Source: Echinarachnius parma
Taxonomy: Eukaryota; Echinodermata; Echinoidea; Clypeasteroida; Echinarachniidae
Assembly: GCA_037951105.1 (NCBI GenBank)
Contig: JBAMJV010011046.1
Location: 124,001 to 188,000, forward strand
DNA: 64,000 nt
Reading direction: 5' to 3'
This document shows, piece by piece, positions 23,739 through 36,338 of the stretch (position 1 is its first letter; each line of letters begins with the position of its first letter). The notes below the pieces were generated by a model. That model saw only the letters and a list, made by a program, of their open reading frames with translations. It ran no database searches and was not told the DNA's origin. Made by a program: the position numbers and the translations under genes.

Positions 23739-24984
23739 TACACTTTTCTTGAATAAAGAAATGATTCAAACAATGCACATCATCATTATTTCTATAGGCT
23801 CAATAATCAGTTCAAGTACGTAATCATATTGCATTTTTGTTTACTCTAATAGTAAATAAACCTTGGCATTGCAAACACAGTTTATTTTTTAAAGTATACA
23901 ATCAGCACTTTTTTAAGGATGAAAGGATAACAATAATCGCAGCAAATACTGCTAATCTGAATGTTTGGGACACCACCCTGCGTTACCACACCACCCTTTG
24001 TAGTAACTTATTATATCTGATTCACTAATCTTTATGGACTGAAACAGTGAAAAAAAAATACATGCGGGCTCGGGGCGAATTCGCTCCCGAAAATAAGAAA
24101 AATGAGCCCCTGAAATTTACATTGAGTTAAATGCAGCAACAAGTGTCATTTTTATGCAGGCAAGCTCGAAAAGTATTTTTTTCTCTGGAGACACTGAAAA
24201 CCCAATTAAATTATTACAACTGCACACCTCAACAGTTGGTTGTAAATTGTGTTAGAGCTTTTCTTTGTAGCCCTCAAAAATAGTAGAAGTCCAGGATCTA
24301 CAACTAAAGTAATCAACATACTTATTTTGTTTTCTCTCTCTTTAGAAATTCTTATTTTATTTCATCTGATAAATAACATTTTAAAAACAACAGGGAAGGC
24401 TTTTAAATGCCCACACTTGTGCAATGCTCATAGCTTTCTAGAGATGCTAGTGCAGTAATGCATGCAATACACATACATGTATTGCTTTGCATTTGGTGTC
24501 AATATTTTAGTGTGTTGTTAATTTTCGCGATTCACAAGTGATTCACGAAATTTTCGAAAATAAAACCCTCGCGAAATATATGGCATATATACAGTACTTT
24601 CTCAGTTGTACCTCAGGCACATCGTGGGTAATGGGTTTATGACTGGCTTATAAATGCCTCACACTTGTGGATGCAACACGATACAGATGGACACATAGAC
24701 AAACAGGATGTGATGTAATTAGCTCTTAATTAGTAGATGATGAATGATTTGCACTCTCCACAAGAATTCATTAAAAGAAATTTAAATGCTGAAGCTTGAT
24801 ACAAAGTACCATATATATCACAGAATTAATTAGAATTAGTATGTGTACTTGATTACTTGTACACAATCAACAACATAGTATTTTTAAAATGCATGGCAGT
24901 TAATATATAAAGCATGGAAACAAATATGTCATGGATCAAATTAGTGTGTATTTGTTTACTTATTTATAAAAAACATAAAATTAA

Positions 24985-25076
24985 TTAACCCTTTCGGGGC
25001 TGGTCCCCAATGTAATTGGGCTAGGGTCTATGGAGATTATGTGTTGTATCAAAATCAAACTGCCTTTACTGGTTAA
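24985..25076 (+). mobile_element. TTAA-type MITE, family I, 92 bp
   Basis: TTAACCCTTTCGGGGCTGG to CTTTACTGGTTAA with the core AGGGTCTATGGAGATTATG. Confidence 0.75.
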
Positions 25077-26500
25077 CTTAAAGAAATATATGCCAATTAA
25101 ACACAGTAAAGCATGATACAAATTATATCATAATTCATTTGTGTGTATGTGATATGTAATTAACTCGAATACATTTTATCAAGACATCAGTCATATTCAA
25201 TGACATTCAATAATTGGCTATACTAGAAGTTTTCAATAGCACTCCTTTGATATAACATTTTGTTTGAAAAAAATTGAACATTTAAAACAATTAATAGGAG
25301 TAAACACACAATCAAACATATTGTAAATTTTCATGGTTACTTTTTTTTGGAAGAATTTAACTTTAATACTGTCCCAATTATTTCCATTAATTAATGATAG
25401 ATATATCGCTGATTAATAAGGTTTTAAGAATCAATTAATCTAATTATTGAAAGTAGTTCATCAACTAATAGTTAGGGAAATACATTTTGGGGGTAAAAGG
25501 ATCAAATAGCAAGTTTGCTGGCTGCGACACTGATTAATTTATAATGCACAGTCATGAAACTATTATTTCTCGGTCCCAAAATACGTACTTCCTAAACTTG
25601 TCAGTAAATTGTGTCAAGCTTTTCCCCCTGACCTTTTTGCCATTCATCATTTTACAATTGAATTTGAGTATGATTTAATTTACAGCATCAAACAGGTGAT
25701 TGCTATTTTTAAATTGTAAGTAAATTATTAAATGGAAGATAACGATCAGTAACTATTTTTTTCCCCTCAACTTTTGACAAATTTTTGCTAATTTTTTGTT
25801 CCATTTACTGTTTCCTTTTTAATAGGTGTTTTGCAGTCCAGTAGGCAATTGTAGATCTTATCACAAATATCTTTTGTATTGGTTTGTTTTGTATTTGTGC
25901 TCTGTAAATGATGAAAAAAAAACAAGTACCACCCCCAAATAAAAATAAATACAAAAATCAATGAAAGGTCAGTTGGGAGGTGTGCGATGTGTATACGTAT
26001 GTATCTTGTAAATTTTCAATAACATGTAGGTCAGTGAATACAATGGAGTCAAATCACTTTGACAGTTTGGGTAGTTCTATGGTGTCGTACTAAACAACTT
26101 TTTATTTATTTGTTTACTGACATTGTCAAAATGGAGCATATTATAATTGTTCATAAAAGAGGTCATAATTTGTAAACTGGATCTACATTCAGAACTTGAG
26201 GCAGAGTTTATATCGTTTTAATGTTTTAATGAATAACTTATCTTTGTGTACCATGCCGTGCAATGTATTGGATTGTTAAAGCTTTCAAAACAATGTATAC
26301 TTTATGTCAGGGATGACTTTTAATTTTGAGATTATTTGTCTTATAAATTTTTCAATGAGAAAATATTAAGTTTTTCAAAAAGCATCCACAGGAAACTTGT
26401 GCCACAAATTTTTTTTTATTTCAGGGACTATTCACCTTTCATTTTGAGTACTATGTTGTATAATGTTTACCCCATGATGTTTGCAAGGCTGTCACAAATT
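25077..26500. other. AT-rich non-coding stretch, nothing recognised
   Basis: No ORF or repeat structure I can support. Confidence 0.45.
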
Positions 26501-26528
26501 AGCATTATAAAAGGCTTTATACCTTGGG

Positions 26529-26872
26529 CAGGGCTCCACACTCGCCTTTTATGTCAGTGGCCCAGTCGGGCCAGTGAAATAATTTCTTCCCCTTTTCTGG
26601 TGGCCCGAAAGAAAAATTTACTGGCCCGAAAATTTTGATCCATGAGTTAACTTTTTACTTTTCAAAGTATTACTGTTTCCTGATCAAATCTGTGATTATA
26701 AATGGAGCATGACATGGAAGAAAACAAGATTTTTTATCATTTTGTCGATGTCTTTTTGAAAATCTGCTTGCCCGATCGGGCCACCAAAATATGACTTTTA
26801 TACATTTTTGCTGGCCCGAAGTGCAGTTTCACTGGCCCCGGGCCAGCGGGCCAGTGCGAGTGTCGAGCCCTG
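26529..26872. mobile_element. hAT-like element of the GGCCCG family, 344 bp, with 7-bp target-site duplication
   Basis: The ends CAGGGCTCCACACTCGCC and GCGAGTGTCGAGCCCTG are inverted repeats. CCTTGGG flanks both sides (26522-26528 and 26873-26879). GGCCCAGTCGGGCCAG and GCCCGATCGGGCCACC lie inside. Copies at 3724, 34265 (decayed) and 36978. Confidence 0.88.
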
Positions 26873-27049
26873 CCTTGGGTATGTGGTGGGTAAATTTAAG
26901 AAGAGGGAATGTTCCGCATATTCTTTGCATACCTGTAGCTCGTCAAATATTTCCTTTCATATTAGACTGATTTTCCCGGGATGCATCCAGAGAAGTGCTT
27001 TATATGAAAGGTTGAAAGGAGAAAAGTCAGAGGCAGTATAGGATTGAAA

Positions 27050-27375
27050 GAGGAGAAAAATGTCATAAAATTCTTTTTCGTTAAAATGATATTTACGATT
27101 GAAGTGTTCAGATTTTTAATTAGCCACTGGAAAGTTATAACTGTACATTGTACAAAGTCGGTGCATAATTGAGTTAAAGCGAATATCACTTTGCATTTCT
27201 CGCTCATTACTCGGCCATATAACATCCATTTAATGTGAAATTTTCACACAATACGCATTAGCATTATAAAAGAGCATTATAAAAAACTCAGTGGATATCA
27301 GATCACAAAAAGACACATTCTATCAACCATTCATCACTTTTGGCTCGTGTAAAGAAAGTTACTAGATCCCTTTAA
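27050..27375 (+). mobile_element. TTAAAGGGATCTAGTAAC family (family V), left end missing
   Basis: It carries TTTACGATTGAAGTGTTCAG, TTGTACAAAGTCGGTGCA, ATCACTTTGCATTT, GCTCATTACTCGGC and the right end AAAGTTACTAGATCCCTTTAA, all shared with copies at 36339, 41577, 52234 and 61187. Confidence 0.8.
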
Positions 27376-27761
27376 CGTTACATACCAGGCCCTGGTACAG
27401 TATCCAGGAGATGACCCCTTGAGACATCTCAAACCAAGCCTTTTGTTGGCCCAGATTATCTCCCACAGTCAATGTTTGTCTTCCCTACATCCCTACATAC
27501 TATACTCATGGATATTGTTCCAAATGTTATTCTTAGTGTAGACACTTGCATCTAGCTATGGTCAATGTTTAGAAGTTTGGACATAATACTTGATTGTCCC
27601 AAATGTATGCGTATGTTTGCATTTCCCCTCTTTTCTATTCTCTGTCCTCTATGGATGATAAATTTCTGCCCTTGTGTTAACACAGTGCTTGTCTAATTAC
27701 AGAGCTCTGAGCCGTGACCCACACAGTTACCCAGCATTACTCTGCATTGTGCAGTGCAGGG

Positions 27762-27897
27762 GGGTGTTGCATAAAGAGTTGCGATTATCGTCAGAAAATG
27801 TGCCTAATAAATTCTGATTTGCTCAATTGCGCATGTTTGCTGACTTTCGATCAATCGCAACCCTTTATGCAACACCCCCCCCCCCCCCCCCCCCCCA
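27762..27897. mobile_element. Fold-back MITE with C22 at its end
   Basis: GTGTTGCATAAAGAGTTGCG pairs with CGCAACCCTTTATGCAACAC. The C run at 27875-27896 extends the terminal CCCC of the element. Confidence 0.85.
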
Positions 27898-28389
27898 GGT
27901 GTGTGCTGAGTCTATTTTTTGTTGGTAGGGGCAAGTATACAACTAGAGATCTCTTTAGTTACCAACTAGGGTGAACTTTCGCTTACCCACACAAACATAA
28001 TGGCTAAGGAAACTTTGTGCTGCTTACTTTGGGGCTACCAAATGTTTAAATTGTAAAGTCTTGATTTTACTTGCCTAACAGGGCAACGAAGGGAAAAGTG
28101 TAACTTTTCAGCATTGCATTTATAGTGCATTACTGTGGATTTGGTCTTCTGAGAATTTCATGTTTTTAATGGACTGCTTTATCCTTTCTTGAGTGGAGTG
28201 TTCATGAGGATCAAGACAGTTGGCTAACCATCACAAAAGAAAGGTTGATTTGCCTGATTATCCCCCACTTATGATGAGTGAACATGAACAAAGTAAATGT
28301 ACAGCTGGTGATAAATCCTATAATGTGTCTGGCAAAACATTTAGAACCATTTAGTCCGTCGGTTGTGAGATAAAAGGGCACAAAGCAAT

Positions 28390-28600
28390 ATTTGTTTAAT
28401 TCGGACATAATCATGTTTGGAGCTTGAAAGCCATGTAGAAACCAATGTAGCTATCTAGTATCTTTTATATTTGGGGAACGTTCCTAAAATTAGACATAAT
28501 TATTATCTGAGAGTATGTACATGTAGAGGCATGCATATTAACTCAATTTAGCCAAAAATCCATGTTATGCCCTTCTCACCCTCACCCGCATTGTTTGAAT
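28390..28600. repeat. Dispersed repeat, uninterrupted paralogue of the insertion site at 16739
   Basis: ATAATCATGTTT, AGAAACCAATGTAGCT, TCTTTTATAT, ACATAATTATTATCTGAG, ACTCAATTTAGCCAAAAATC and GCCCTTCTCACCCTCACCC occur in the same order as at 16690-17130, without the 249-bp MITE. Confidence 0.75.
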
Positions 28601-28639
28601 TAAACCTCGGTAGCTACCTTGGGATCAGACTTGGGCCAC

Positions 28640-29300
28640 ACGTAGTTGAATAGGTCACTAGCCAACAGTCTGGTCCTGGTCCCATATTCATCCAATCGCA
28701 CCAGATTACTTCCATTCTGAGTAACTGGTGGCCCAAATGTTTTGTAACAATAGCCCCATCCAGTCCCATGGAGTCAACAGTGTATAGGACTATAGGTCCG
28801 AAGGGTAGTCTGGTCCAGGCACCGCTGTCAATAGGACCAGATATCTTTTAAGGACAAGACTTGGCTTGGTTACAACTTGTTAGGTTATTGCAACTGGTGG
28901 CCGAGATATTTCACTATAGCCCCAATAGAAACAAACAACAGTGAATGGAGCTGGAGTTAGGTCCCCAGTGGTAAACTGGTCCAGGGACCACTGTCAATAG
29001 GACCAGATACCTTCTTCTGGACTAGACAAGACTTGACTTGCTTGGTTATAACAGAGAGGTGGGAAGGTCTTCCCACCTCTCTGGTTATAACTTGCAAGGT
29101 TTCTGCAACTGGTGGTCTAAGCCACAATGATCCTGTAGGGTTTCCAAACAATATTCCTACTACTCACTACACTTCTATTAACAAAGAAGTTAGATTTGTG
29201 TGTGTCCCTAGGGGGTACACTGGCCTTGCACTGTCAGTAGGACCAGATATACTTCTTGCCTTGGTCACAAGTTGCAAGGTTAATGATTTCTCCTTTGTAA
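28640..29300. repeat. Tandem array of about 190-bp units
   Basis: CTGTCAATAGGACCAGATA recurs near 28825, 28990 and (as CTGTCAGTAGGACCAGATA) 29230. CTGGTCCAGG, AAGACTTG, TTGCAACTGGTGG and CTTGCAAGGTT recur in register. Confidence 0.85.
29044..29091. mobile_element. 30-bp palindrome between 9-bp direct repeats
   Basis: GGTTATAAC (29044-29052), then a palindrome of two 14-bp arms (AGAGAGGTGGGAAG and CTTCCCACCTCTCT) around GT (29053-29082), then GGTTATAAC again (29083-29091). Neighbouring tandem units have a single GGTTA(C/T)AAC here. Confidence 0.7.
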
Positions 29301-29372
29301 TGACCCTGTTATAGGTCTAAATGATTATCCCATTCTCAACGAGTGCCTTTAAACGAACCAGTAGAGAATGGA

Positions 29373-29517
29373 GGGGGGGGGGGGGGGGGGGTGGGGGGGG
29401 GGGTGGTGTACCCAGTCCAGCGAACCCCCACTGCCGATAGAATGAATACAGGTTATCCAGCAGCGGGTTGCTGCTAAGGGGCATGGATGGGTGGTGGAGG
29501 GGGGGGGGGGGGGGGGG
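29373..29517. repeat. Two G-rich runs
   Basis: G19-T-G11 at 29373-29403 and G19 at 29499-29517. Confidence 0.9.
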
Positions 29518-30371
29518 ATTGCATGGGAAACATGCCCTCAATCATATGGGGAAAAAAAAGAACAAAAAGACTGTGCCCCAAATCAGTCGGACCACGCTTA
29601 ATCATTGCTGTTATCATAATTGGAACTTGCATGGTGCGACCCTGATGTGTCTTGAGACTTTAATGCTCAAGTATGTTTTCTTCTCACAATCCTTCAATTA
29701 CATGCATAACTTTTCTTTCGTGTGCTTATAGAATTTGCCATTGAAAGACCCTTGTACGGGTTACTGATCCCTTCATGACGTATTGTCCAAAGAAATGGAA
29801 ATTAGGAGTTGCCAATTAGTTAAGGAAAATAATGGTAAATTTGCCTTGAAATAGCTCTTTGATAGTCCTTGATGGGTTAAGGATGATGAATGTCTTTGGT
29901 ATGTAACAAGTCATTGTTATACCATTAAAGAAGACATGATTATTAAGTACATATACATTTATGTCTGAGGTTGGAACAGGGACAAACCAATTTATCCATT
30001 CACTTTACTCCTTCGGTCACTCGGAATTACAATTACAACAAAATACAATATACTGTAGAAGAATAAATATCTAGAATGGAATGTGAATTACAGAAATATT
30101 ATCCCTTTTTAAGGAACCTTAAAAAAGAAAAAGAAAAGAAAACTTAAGCTTCAACTCTCTACCCTTAGTATCCTTATACAGGATTCGAGAAACTGTAGAA
30201 TATGAAGAGAGCATTTTCAAAGGGGCACGTTTCACCTATTGTGGATTTAAACTTTCTTTACAAAATAGCAAGAAAAGGGAAACTCACTTCAAAGCCTATA
30301 TGGTACCTGTATCCTATTTCACTGATCCGTAAGCCCCAAACACACCCACTTCAGCTTCCTCTATGCATACA
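29518..30371. other. AT-rich non-coding stretch, nothing recognised
   Basis: No ORF with protein-like features and no repeat structure I can support. Confidence 0.4.
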
Positions 30372-30620
30372 TGAAGAGCTCATTTGCAAAAGGGGTTAGA
30401 TCCACTTTCCATAAAAATTGAGTTAGCGATATCAGTACATTAATAAGCTACGTAACTATGTAGAATCCAAATTTTAGGACAATTTACTCACTCAAAATCA
30501 AAACATAGAAAGTTCAATTTTCATATTCCCATAGGCATGTGTACAAAGTTTGACAAAGAAACCTGCTTTACTCCAAAGTTGAAAAAGTGGATCTAACCCC
30601 TTTTGCAAATGAGCTCTTCA
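30372..30620. mobile_element. 249-bp inverted-repeat MITE, copy 2
   Basis: It has the same ends and nearly the same interior as 16739-16987, differing by scattered substitutions and single-base indels. The flanking dinucleotide is CA on both sides. Confidence 0.92.
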
Positions 30621-30726
30621 CATGTAAATTATTTGATTATTATCTGGTTGGAAATGGCAGGAATACAAGGAAAGGAAAATCACCTGAAACACCTGAGGTG
30701 TTGCCCTCACCTCTTCCCCTATACAC

Positions 30727-31163
30727 CCTCATACACACACTCACAGACTTCTTCTCAGATACACACACACACACACACTTAGGCACACCATAGACCTACC
30801 ACGGGCACACGCACACATGCTCACCCACACACACGAACACGCACACGCACACACACAAACACACACACACTGGCCCACGCACATACACACATGCGGGCAC
30901 ACACACAGACCCAAACAAACACTTCCACACACACAAACATATAAACACTCATGTATACATACAAACAAAATCACACATACATGTACACACACACACACAT
31001 GTACACACACACAGCCCCACACAAACACACAAACCTGTACACACACACAGTCAAACACACACTTAAACACTTACACACACATGCTTGCACACACAAACAC
31101 CAACTTCAAGAGTATCCCAAAGCACACCCACTTTATTGGTTTCACCCCCCCCCCCCCCCCCCC
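30727..31163. repeat. Long CA-rich microsatellite tract ending in C19
   Basis: Degenerate (CA)n with CCCA, AAACA and TACA variants from 30727 to about 31100, then C19 at 31145-31163. Long ORFs on both strands here (His/Thr-rich or Cys/Val-rich) are repeat artefacts. Confidence 0.95.
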
Positions 31164-31790
31164 ACACACACCTCCGCTCTCCATCAGTCCTTGATTACTT
31201 CGCACTTGTCAAACGTTGTCGCTGGAGAGCTTTGCCAACACCAGAGTTTGTGAAGCCTTGGTTGTTTGAACACGTAGTGAAGCATTCATTGGATTATTGT
31301 CTCTGGAAGAATAATAAGTGGGGTCCGTTTGTCGCCTCGTTGTTTTCACAGATCATCACTTACATCGGGTTCAGGAGAAAGAGAATACATCGGTGCTATT
31401 GATATTCCTCCTTCTCTTCTAGTTCTATTCTTGAAACTCTTAGCGTATCGTCAGTCAGTGGGATGTGTGACTTGCATGTGCAATTGCTTGGTTTCAGTGT
31501 GGCAGCCGGATCCGGCATTTCTGGTTCATATTGTGATCTAATTTGTCCAAAGTTGCCAAACTATTTTTCAGTTGTACTTGGATTTCAGTGGATATTGTCA
31601 TGTTTGATTTATATGTGTAAGTATTTATAAATTGTTTATATGTTGTCATAGTGGTATTGAATTTAATCATTGCATCAGTGTCTATGTGGGAGTATTAATA
31701 ATGGAGCATTTCTGGTTTGTATTGTGATCTAATTTGTCCGAAGCTGTCAAAGTACTTTTGGATTTCGATTGAATGGACTATGTGTAAGTA
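31164..31790. other. Non-coding stretch with a short internal duplication
   Basis: ATATGTGTAAGTATT... and CTATGTGTAAGTATT (31610 and 31775) with TTCTGGTTCATATTGTGATC / TTCTGGTTTGTATTGTGATC (31519 and 31709) mark two copies of a roughly 190-bp unit. The ORF at 31085-31402 lacks supporting splice sites. Confidence 0.5.
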
Positions 31791-31989
31791 TTCAATAATT
31801 GATATACCTGTATGTTGTCATGTTGGTATTGAATGTTTTCTGAAATTACAACGTGAAATGTGTGAAAAAATGTATAGCATAAATCTAAAATTGTCATTGT
31901 GGTGTTTTTTGTAAAATTCTGTATTCCTGTGGTAAATCTGAAAGCAATGTTTGGATGTTTCATTTGAAGAGTTCAATGCAAGACCAGCA

Positions 31990-32215
31990 AGTCACTATAC
32001 ACAGGTTTGACTGTACATATCATTGTGATTAACCTGTCTATACAGCTCTCCTGTCTATAGTGGCCACTTTCATTGTTTCCCTTGGATGGTCACTATACAC
32101 AGGTTTGGCTGTATTATTCAATGTATCTATAGAGATCACCTGTCTACACTTTCATTGTTTCCCTTGGGTGGTCAGTGGTCACTATACACAGGTTTGACTG
32201 TACATGTACTCTTGT
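31990..32215. repeat. CACTATACACAGGTTTG repeat (CTGTCTATAGTGGCCAC family)
   Basis: TCACTATACACAGGTTTG occurs at 31991, 32090 and 32177, with CTGTCTATAGTGGCCACTTT and TTCATTGTTTCCCTTGG between them. The same family forms an inverted-repeat element at 51120-51298. Confidence 0.8.
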
Positions 32216-32462
32216 CTTACGGATGAGCTCTCAATCGCAAGCGACATTTAGGTGTTCGATATAATGCCATCAATTAGCCATGCTAGGATTCCGAGCGGAG
32301 AAAAATCAATCGGAAATTGATTTCCGACGCAGCCCTCTTGAGGGGATGAAAGGGGTATCCTCCAACATGAATGAAGACCTGTTGGTGTGCAGGGTAATAA
32401 GAGCTTTTAAACAAATTCCTTTATGCCCCCTCCTCGATGTTTTGTGTCGACAAGACCCCCTA

Positions 32463-32870
32463 CTCTCATGTTAATTATTGGGCAAGGTTGTGGATAGATA
32501 GGGTGCATGAATTCGCAATAATACCGACACTTGGATACTGCTGTGTAAAGACAGCATTGAAGTGGAATGGTTTATTATGCATTCTTGATGTCTGTGAAAG
32601 TGGAATTATTTGTTTATTATCATTGTGAAAATGGAATCATTTCACAATGATCACAAAATGCTAATGATTGGGCACGGTTGCGGATGATAGAGTGCATTCA
32701 CAATTATACCAACACTGCATTGAAGTGGAATGGTTTTTTACACATACTTGATGTCTGTGAAAGTGGAAACATTTGTTTATAATAATTGTGAAGGTGGAAA
32801 CATTTGTTTATAATAATTGTGAAAGTGGAAACATTTGTTTATATTAATTGTGAAAGTGGAATAACTTTAG
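32463..32870. repeat. Tandem duplication (about 190 bp) followed by 31-bp units
   Basis: ATTGGGCA(A/C)GGTTG, GATAG(A)GTGCAT, GCATTGAAGTGGAATGGTTT and TTGATGTCTGTGAAAGTGGAA occur twice. Then TGTGAAAGTGGAAACATTTG with TTTATAATAAT repeats four times in 32750-32870. Confidence 0.88.
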
Positions 32871-33011
32871 GACAGAACTTAAAAGGTGAGTTTGTCTATA
32901 TTAGCTACATCTGAGACATGACAAAAATATACAGTCTGTCTTATCTTCTTTGCAAATGGAGGGTTTATCCAGAGAGAAAAAATATATACATGTATATATT
33001 TGTTTTTATAA

Positions 33012-33103
33012 TTAACTCTTAACGTGCCAGGGATTTTAATGCTCTATGGCATTTGTATGTATTGTAACTCGGAAAAATGCGAGCTTGGCACTTTAGGAGT
33101 TAA
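33012..33103. mobile_element. TTAA-type MITE, family II, 92 bp
   Basis: TTAACTCTTAACGTGCCAGG pairs with GGCACTTTAGGAGTTAA at the other end. Best-preserved copy of the family. Confidence 0.88.
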
Positions 33104-34264
33104 GTAGTACACAGATGCCAGTGTTACTTTCTTAATACTCTTCAGACATGAGAGCATTTGGTGATATCCTTCCCTGGAGATTTTTAATTTTTTTTTATTA
33201 AACAACTATCTCTGTTTTGCTGTTTATCTAGTAATCTTGTATTAATCTGATATTCGTCCTTCGTAAGTTGAATTTGTTTTTAGCTGTAAGTTTCAATCAA
33301 AATGCCTTCTGTTTTGAGAGAATAAATATAGTTTGAACACAGAGAATCTCTCTCTCTGTCATAGATTATATTAAAGTAGAAATATACTATTGAAACTGCT
33401 GGAAATTATATCTAAACATTTCATTTAGTTATGTCGTATGTTTTCTTCATTATTGATTAAAGGATATAATGTACTGTACATCTATTACAAAGAACAGATT
33501 TTTCTTTTAAATCCTTTAATGAGAACTTTAGAAGTACCATAGATTTTGCTCTTTTTCAGGATTTACTGTACTAACTAATCCTTTTTAAATGTCTCTCACT
33601 TAATCAACCATAAAGCATTTACCACTAAGCTGTGATCAGATTCAGTTGAAGCCACAGTAAAAGCCCATTTCCCTTTTACATTATTTCTTTTTTAAACGTA
33701 CCCAGTTTTCCATTAACGTTGTGAAAGAGATTTGGGATTAGTTTTGAATGTCCTTTTCTTGCGGTCTTTTGTTACTGCCCAAATAACCTAAAGATTGAAT
33801 TTGCTCATTGAATTCCACGTACAGATGTAATAAAGGTCTTTGTCCTGTTTTTTAATTTCTTTGGGAGATTTTGTGAGATTGCAGGTTGATAACCTCAACT
33901 CAAACTCTGGGAAAGTTAGAACCGAGACGGAATTTAGGCAGACTTTGATTAACAAATCTCTTCAATAAGAAAGAAGCATGTATTTTCAGGATAATTTTCA
34001 AGTGGGGCTCAAATATATTCAAAATCTATGTAGTATTTTGTTTCCTCGCATTGGAAACTAAACTCTCCAACTGCTCTCTGTTACTAGCGTGACAAGGCCA
34101 TGAGATCAGAAAATAGAAGGATCTCTTTCTTTTCAGACCATTTCAACTGGGCACTGTCAATATATGAGTTTTTGCAAGGTTGTGTGACTTTGGGCAAATT
34201 TAAAGTGTTTCTTGACTTTGGAAACAGTCAAAATCTCTTGCAATATCAAACCTCATAACTTTTT
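33104..34264. other. Non-coding stretch, nothing recognised
   Basis: No ORF or repeat structure I can support. Confidence 0.45.
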
Positions 34265-34505
34265 TTCTGTACTGGCCCATTCGGGCAAGTAAAATCATAC
34301 ATTTTGAAATTTTTACTTGCCCCAATGTAAAATTGACTTGCCCTCTTCTAGATGAGATTAACACATACAAAATGACATTGTTCTCTTGTAGTTGAACAAT
34401 AATTTAGTTGCCCGATTGGGCAAGCAAACCATATAATTTATCAAATTTAATCTGCCCGACACCAATTTGTACTTGCCCTGGTCAAGTGCTAGTGCCGAGC
34501 CCTTT
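34265..34505. mobile_element. Decayed GGCCCG-family (hAT-like) element
   Basis: TGGCCCATTCGGGCAAG and GCCCGATTGGGCAAGC lie in inverted orientation, ending CTAGTGCCGAGCCCT. The left terminus is not recognisable. Confidence 0.6.
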
Positions 34506-36338
34506 ATATATATCTTTCCCACAGTTTCCCTCTTTGGATAGTTTTTTATTTTATATTTGATTATTGTCTCTTTGGATTGTATCATTTTGATAACACTCAA
34601 CTTTGCATAGTATTTGTTTTTTTTTGTTTTGTTCAAGTAATTATCCAGCTTTGGATGGTATCTAATAAAAGAGTATTAATTGCAAATCGAAGTGAGCCCT
34701 CTTTCAACAGTGAGCAGGCAGTGTTATGTGAGGATATTAAATTGTTATTTTTAGGCATTCTGATTGTGAAGGTATAATCCGTGTAGATTTAAGCCACATT
34801 TGTAGCAGCTTCGTGCAAAAAGTTGCTTTTAGATGTTTGCCTTTATTGTAGAGATTTGATGTTATTTGTCAATAAATTATGTGAATAACCAATTGTACAT
34901 TGAAATAAAATGTATTTATATTTTCTTGGTGAATTTAAGATAATATTATAATTAATAAGTAGGTCGCCGTTTAAGAAACAGCTACTTAAAATAGCACCAT
35001 GTATTATATTTTGTATTGATATATACACTTTTCAGTTATTCGCCCGTTATCCTTTTTCCCTTATTGTCTTCATATTTTCAACAAAATAGTATACACTTTG
35101 AATACAGTTTAAGCAATTAATATATATTTCATCATCACTCATGAATCTATACATAAACAAAACAATGACACTTTACAAAATTATAACCTTAAATGAAATA
35201 TAAATGTTTATTTTGAAATATAATATTTCTATGAGTGAAAACCAAAACATGATCAGCTGTTGTGGAGTTTTGCCAACAGTCATGGCACATTTACAGATTG
35301 TATTTTCTAAAAAAAATAGTTGAGAAATTACCTTGATATATCTGAGTCATTTAATACAATAGTTGGTCATCAAAATCATATTTATCGACCTAGTTTTGGC
35401 AAAGGATTAAACAAGGAATAACAGGTGCATAGGTAAAAGGGGTTATTTTAAAGCCAGGACAGATCACTGTAAAAACTGTTAATTACATTTGATTTGATTA
35501 GATTTATATTTATTTCAACACCAATTCAAAATAATGAAATATATACTTAGTAAAAAAGGATAAACAAAAGAACAAAATAAATATTTAATTGTACAATTTA
35601 TCAATAGGTGACTTATTATTATAATGTAAAGAAATGACTTATAATTATAGCTTTAAAAAAAGGTGTTTAAAAAAAATAAAATAAACGGGCAATTTCTTTT
35701 GGCATGAAATTAATTAAAACATTTTCTCAAACAGAAACAAAAATATTGTATTACAATTAATGGTGGAACAGTTGGAATCAGTGGCACATACATAGTACAT
35801 GTAGGTGACATAAAAGACACAAAAAATTAAGGAAAAGGTGCCTGACATATTATGGTTATGAAAAACATTTTATAATAAAAGCTTGAATAACAAAAGTAAT
35901 GTTTAAAACTAGTATCCATCTGTCATGTTTAATTGTTAGATAGCGAATTCCCTTCCCTTGGAATACATTATATTCAAAAGCAAAATAACAAGAATTTTAT
36001 ATTGTTCATTTAATGATACCTCAAAAACATGAAATCTCCTTGATATTAGAAAATAGTAATGATTTGAATCAACATTGTATGCCATTGAAAAGGGACTTTT
36101 ACAGCAATTTTTCAAAGAAACTAGTCGCTTTCCATACTTTTTGAGTCCAACTTCTTTTAAGTTCAACTAGGATCTTTGTGAAACACCCCCCAGAATACCT
36201 TCGTAATGAATCGTATCCTGCTTATTCTTCCTATAGATAGGAATTAGATTTGGAACGTACCACATGCCACAAAGGTCTAAGCAATTGGTTGCAACAGTTT
36301 AACCATTACCTACGGGGACCTTGTGGGCCCTGCATGTA
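34506..36338. other. AT-rich non-coding stretch, nothing recognised
   Basis: It has very high AT content and no ORF or repeat structure I can support. Confidence 0.45.

Noticed and set aside
30741..31253. Several 100-125 codon ORFs on both strands
   Set aside because: They are translations of a CA/TG microsatellite (His/Thr or Cys/Val repeats).
31085..31402. 105-codon ORF with protein-looking C-terminal half
   Set aside because: Its start is repeat sequence and no consensus splice sites frame the remainder; single-frame openness of this length is expected by chance in 64 kb.
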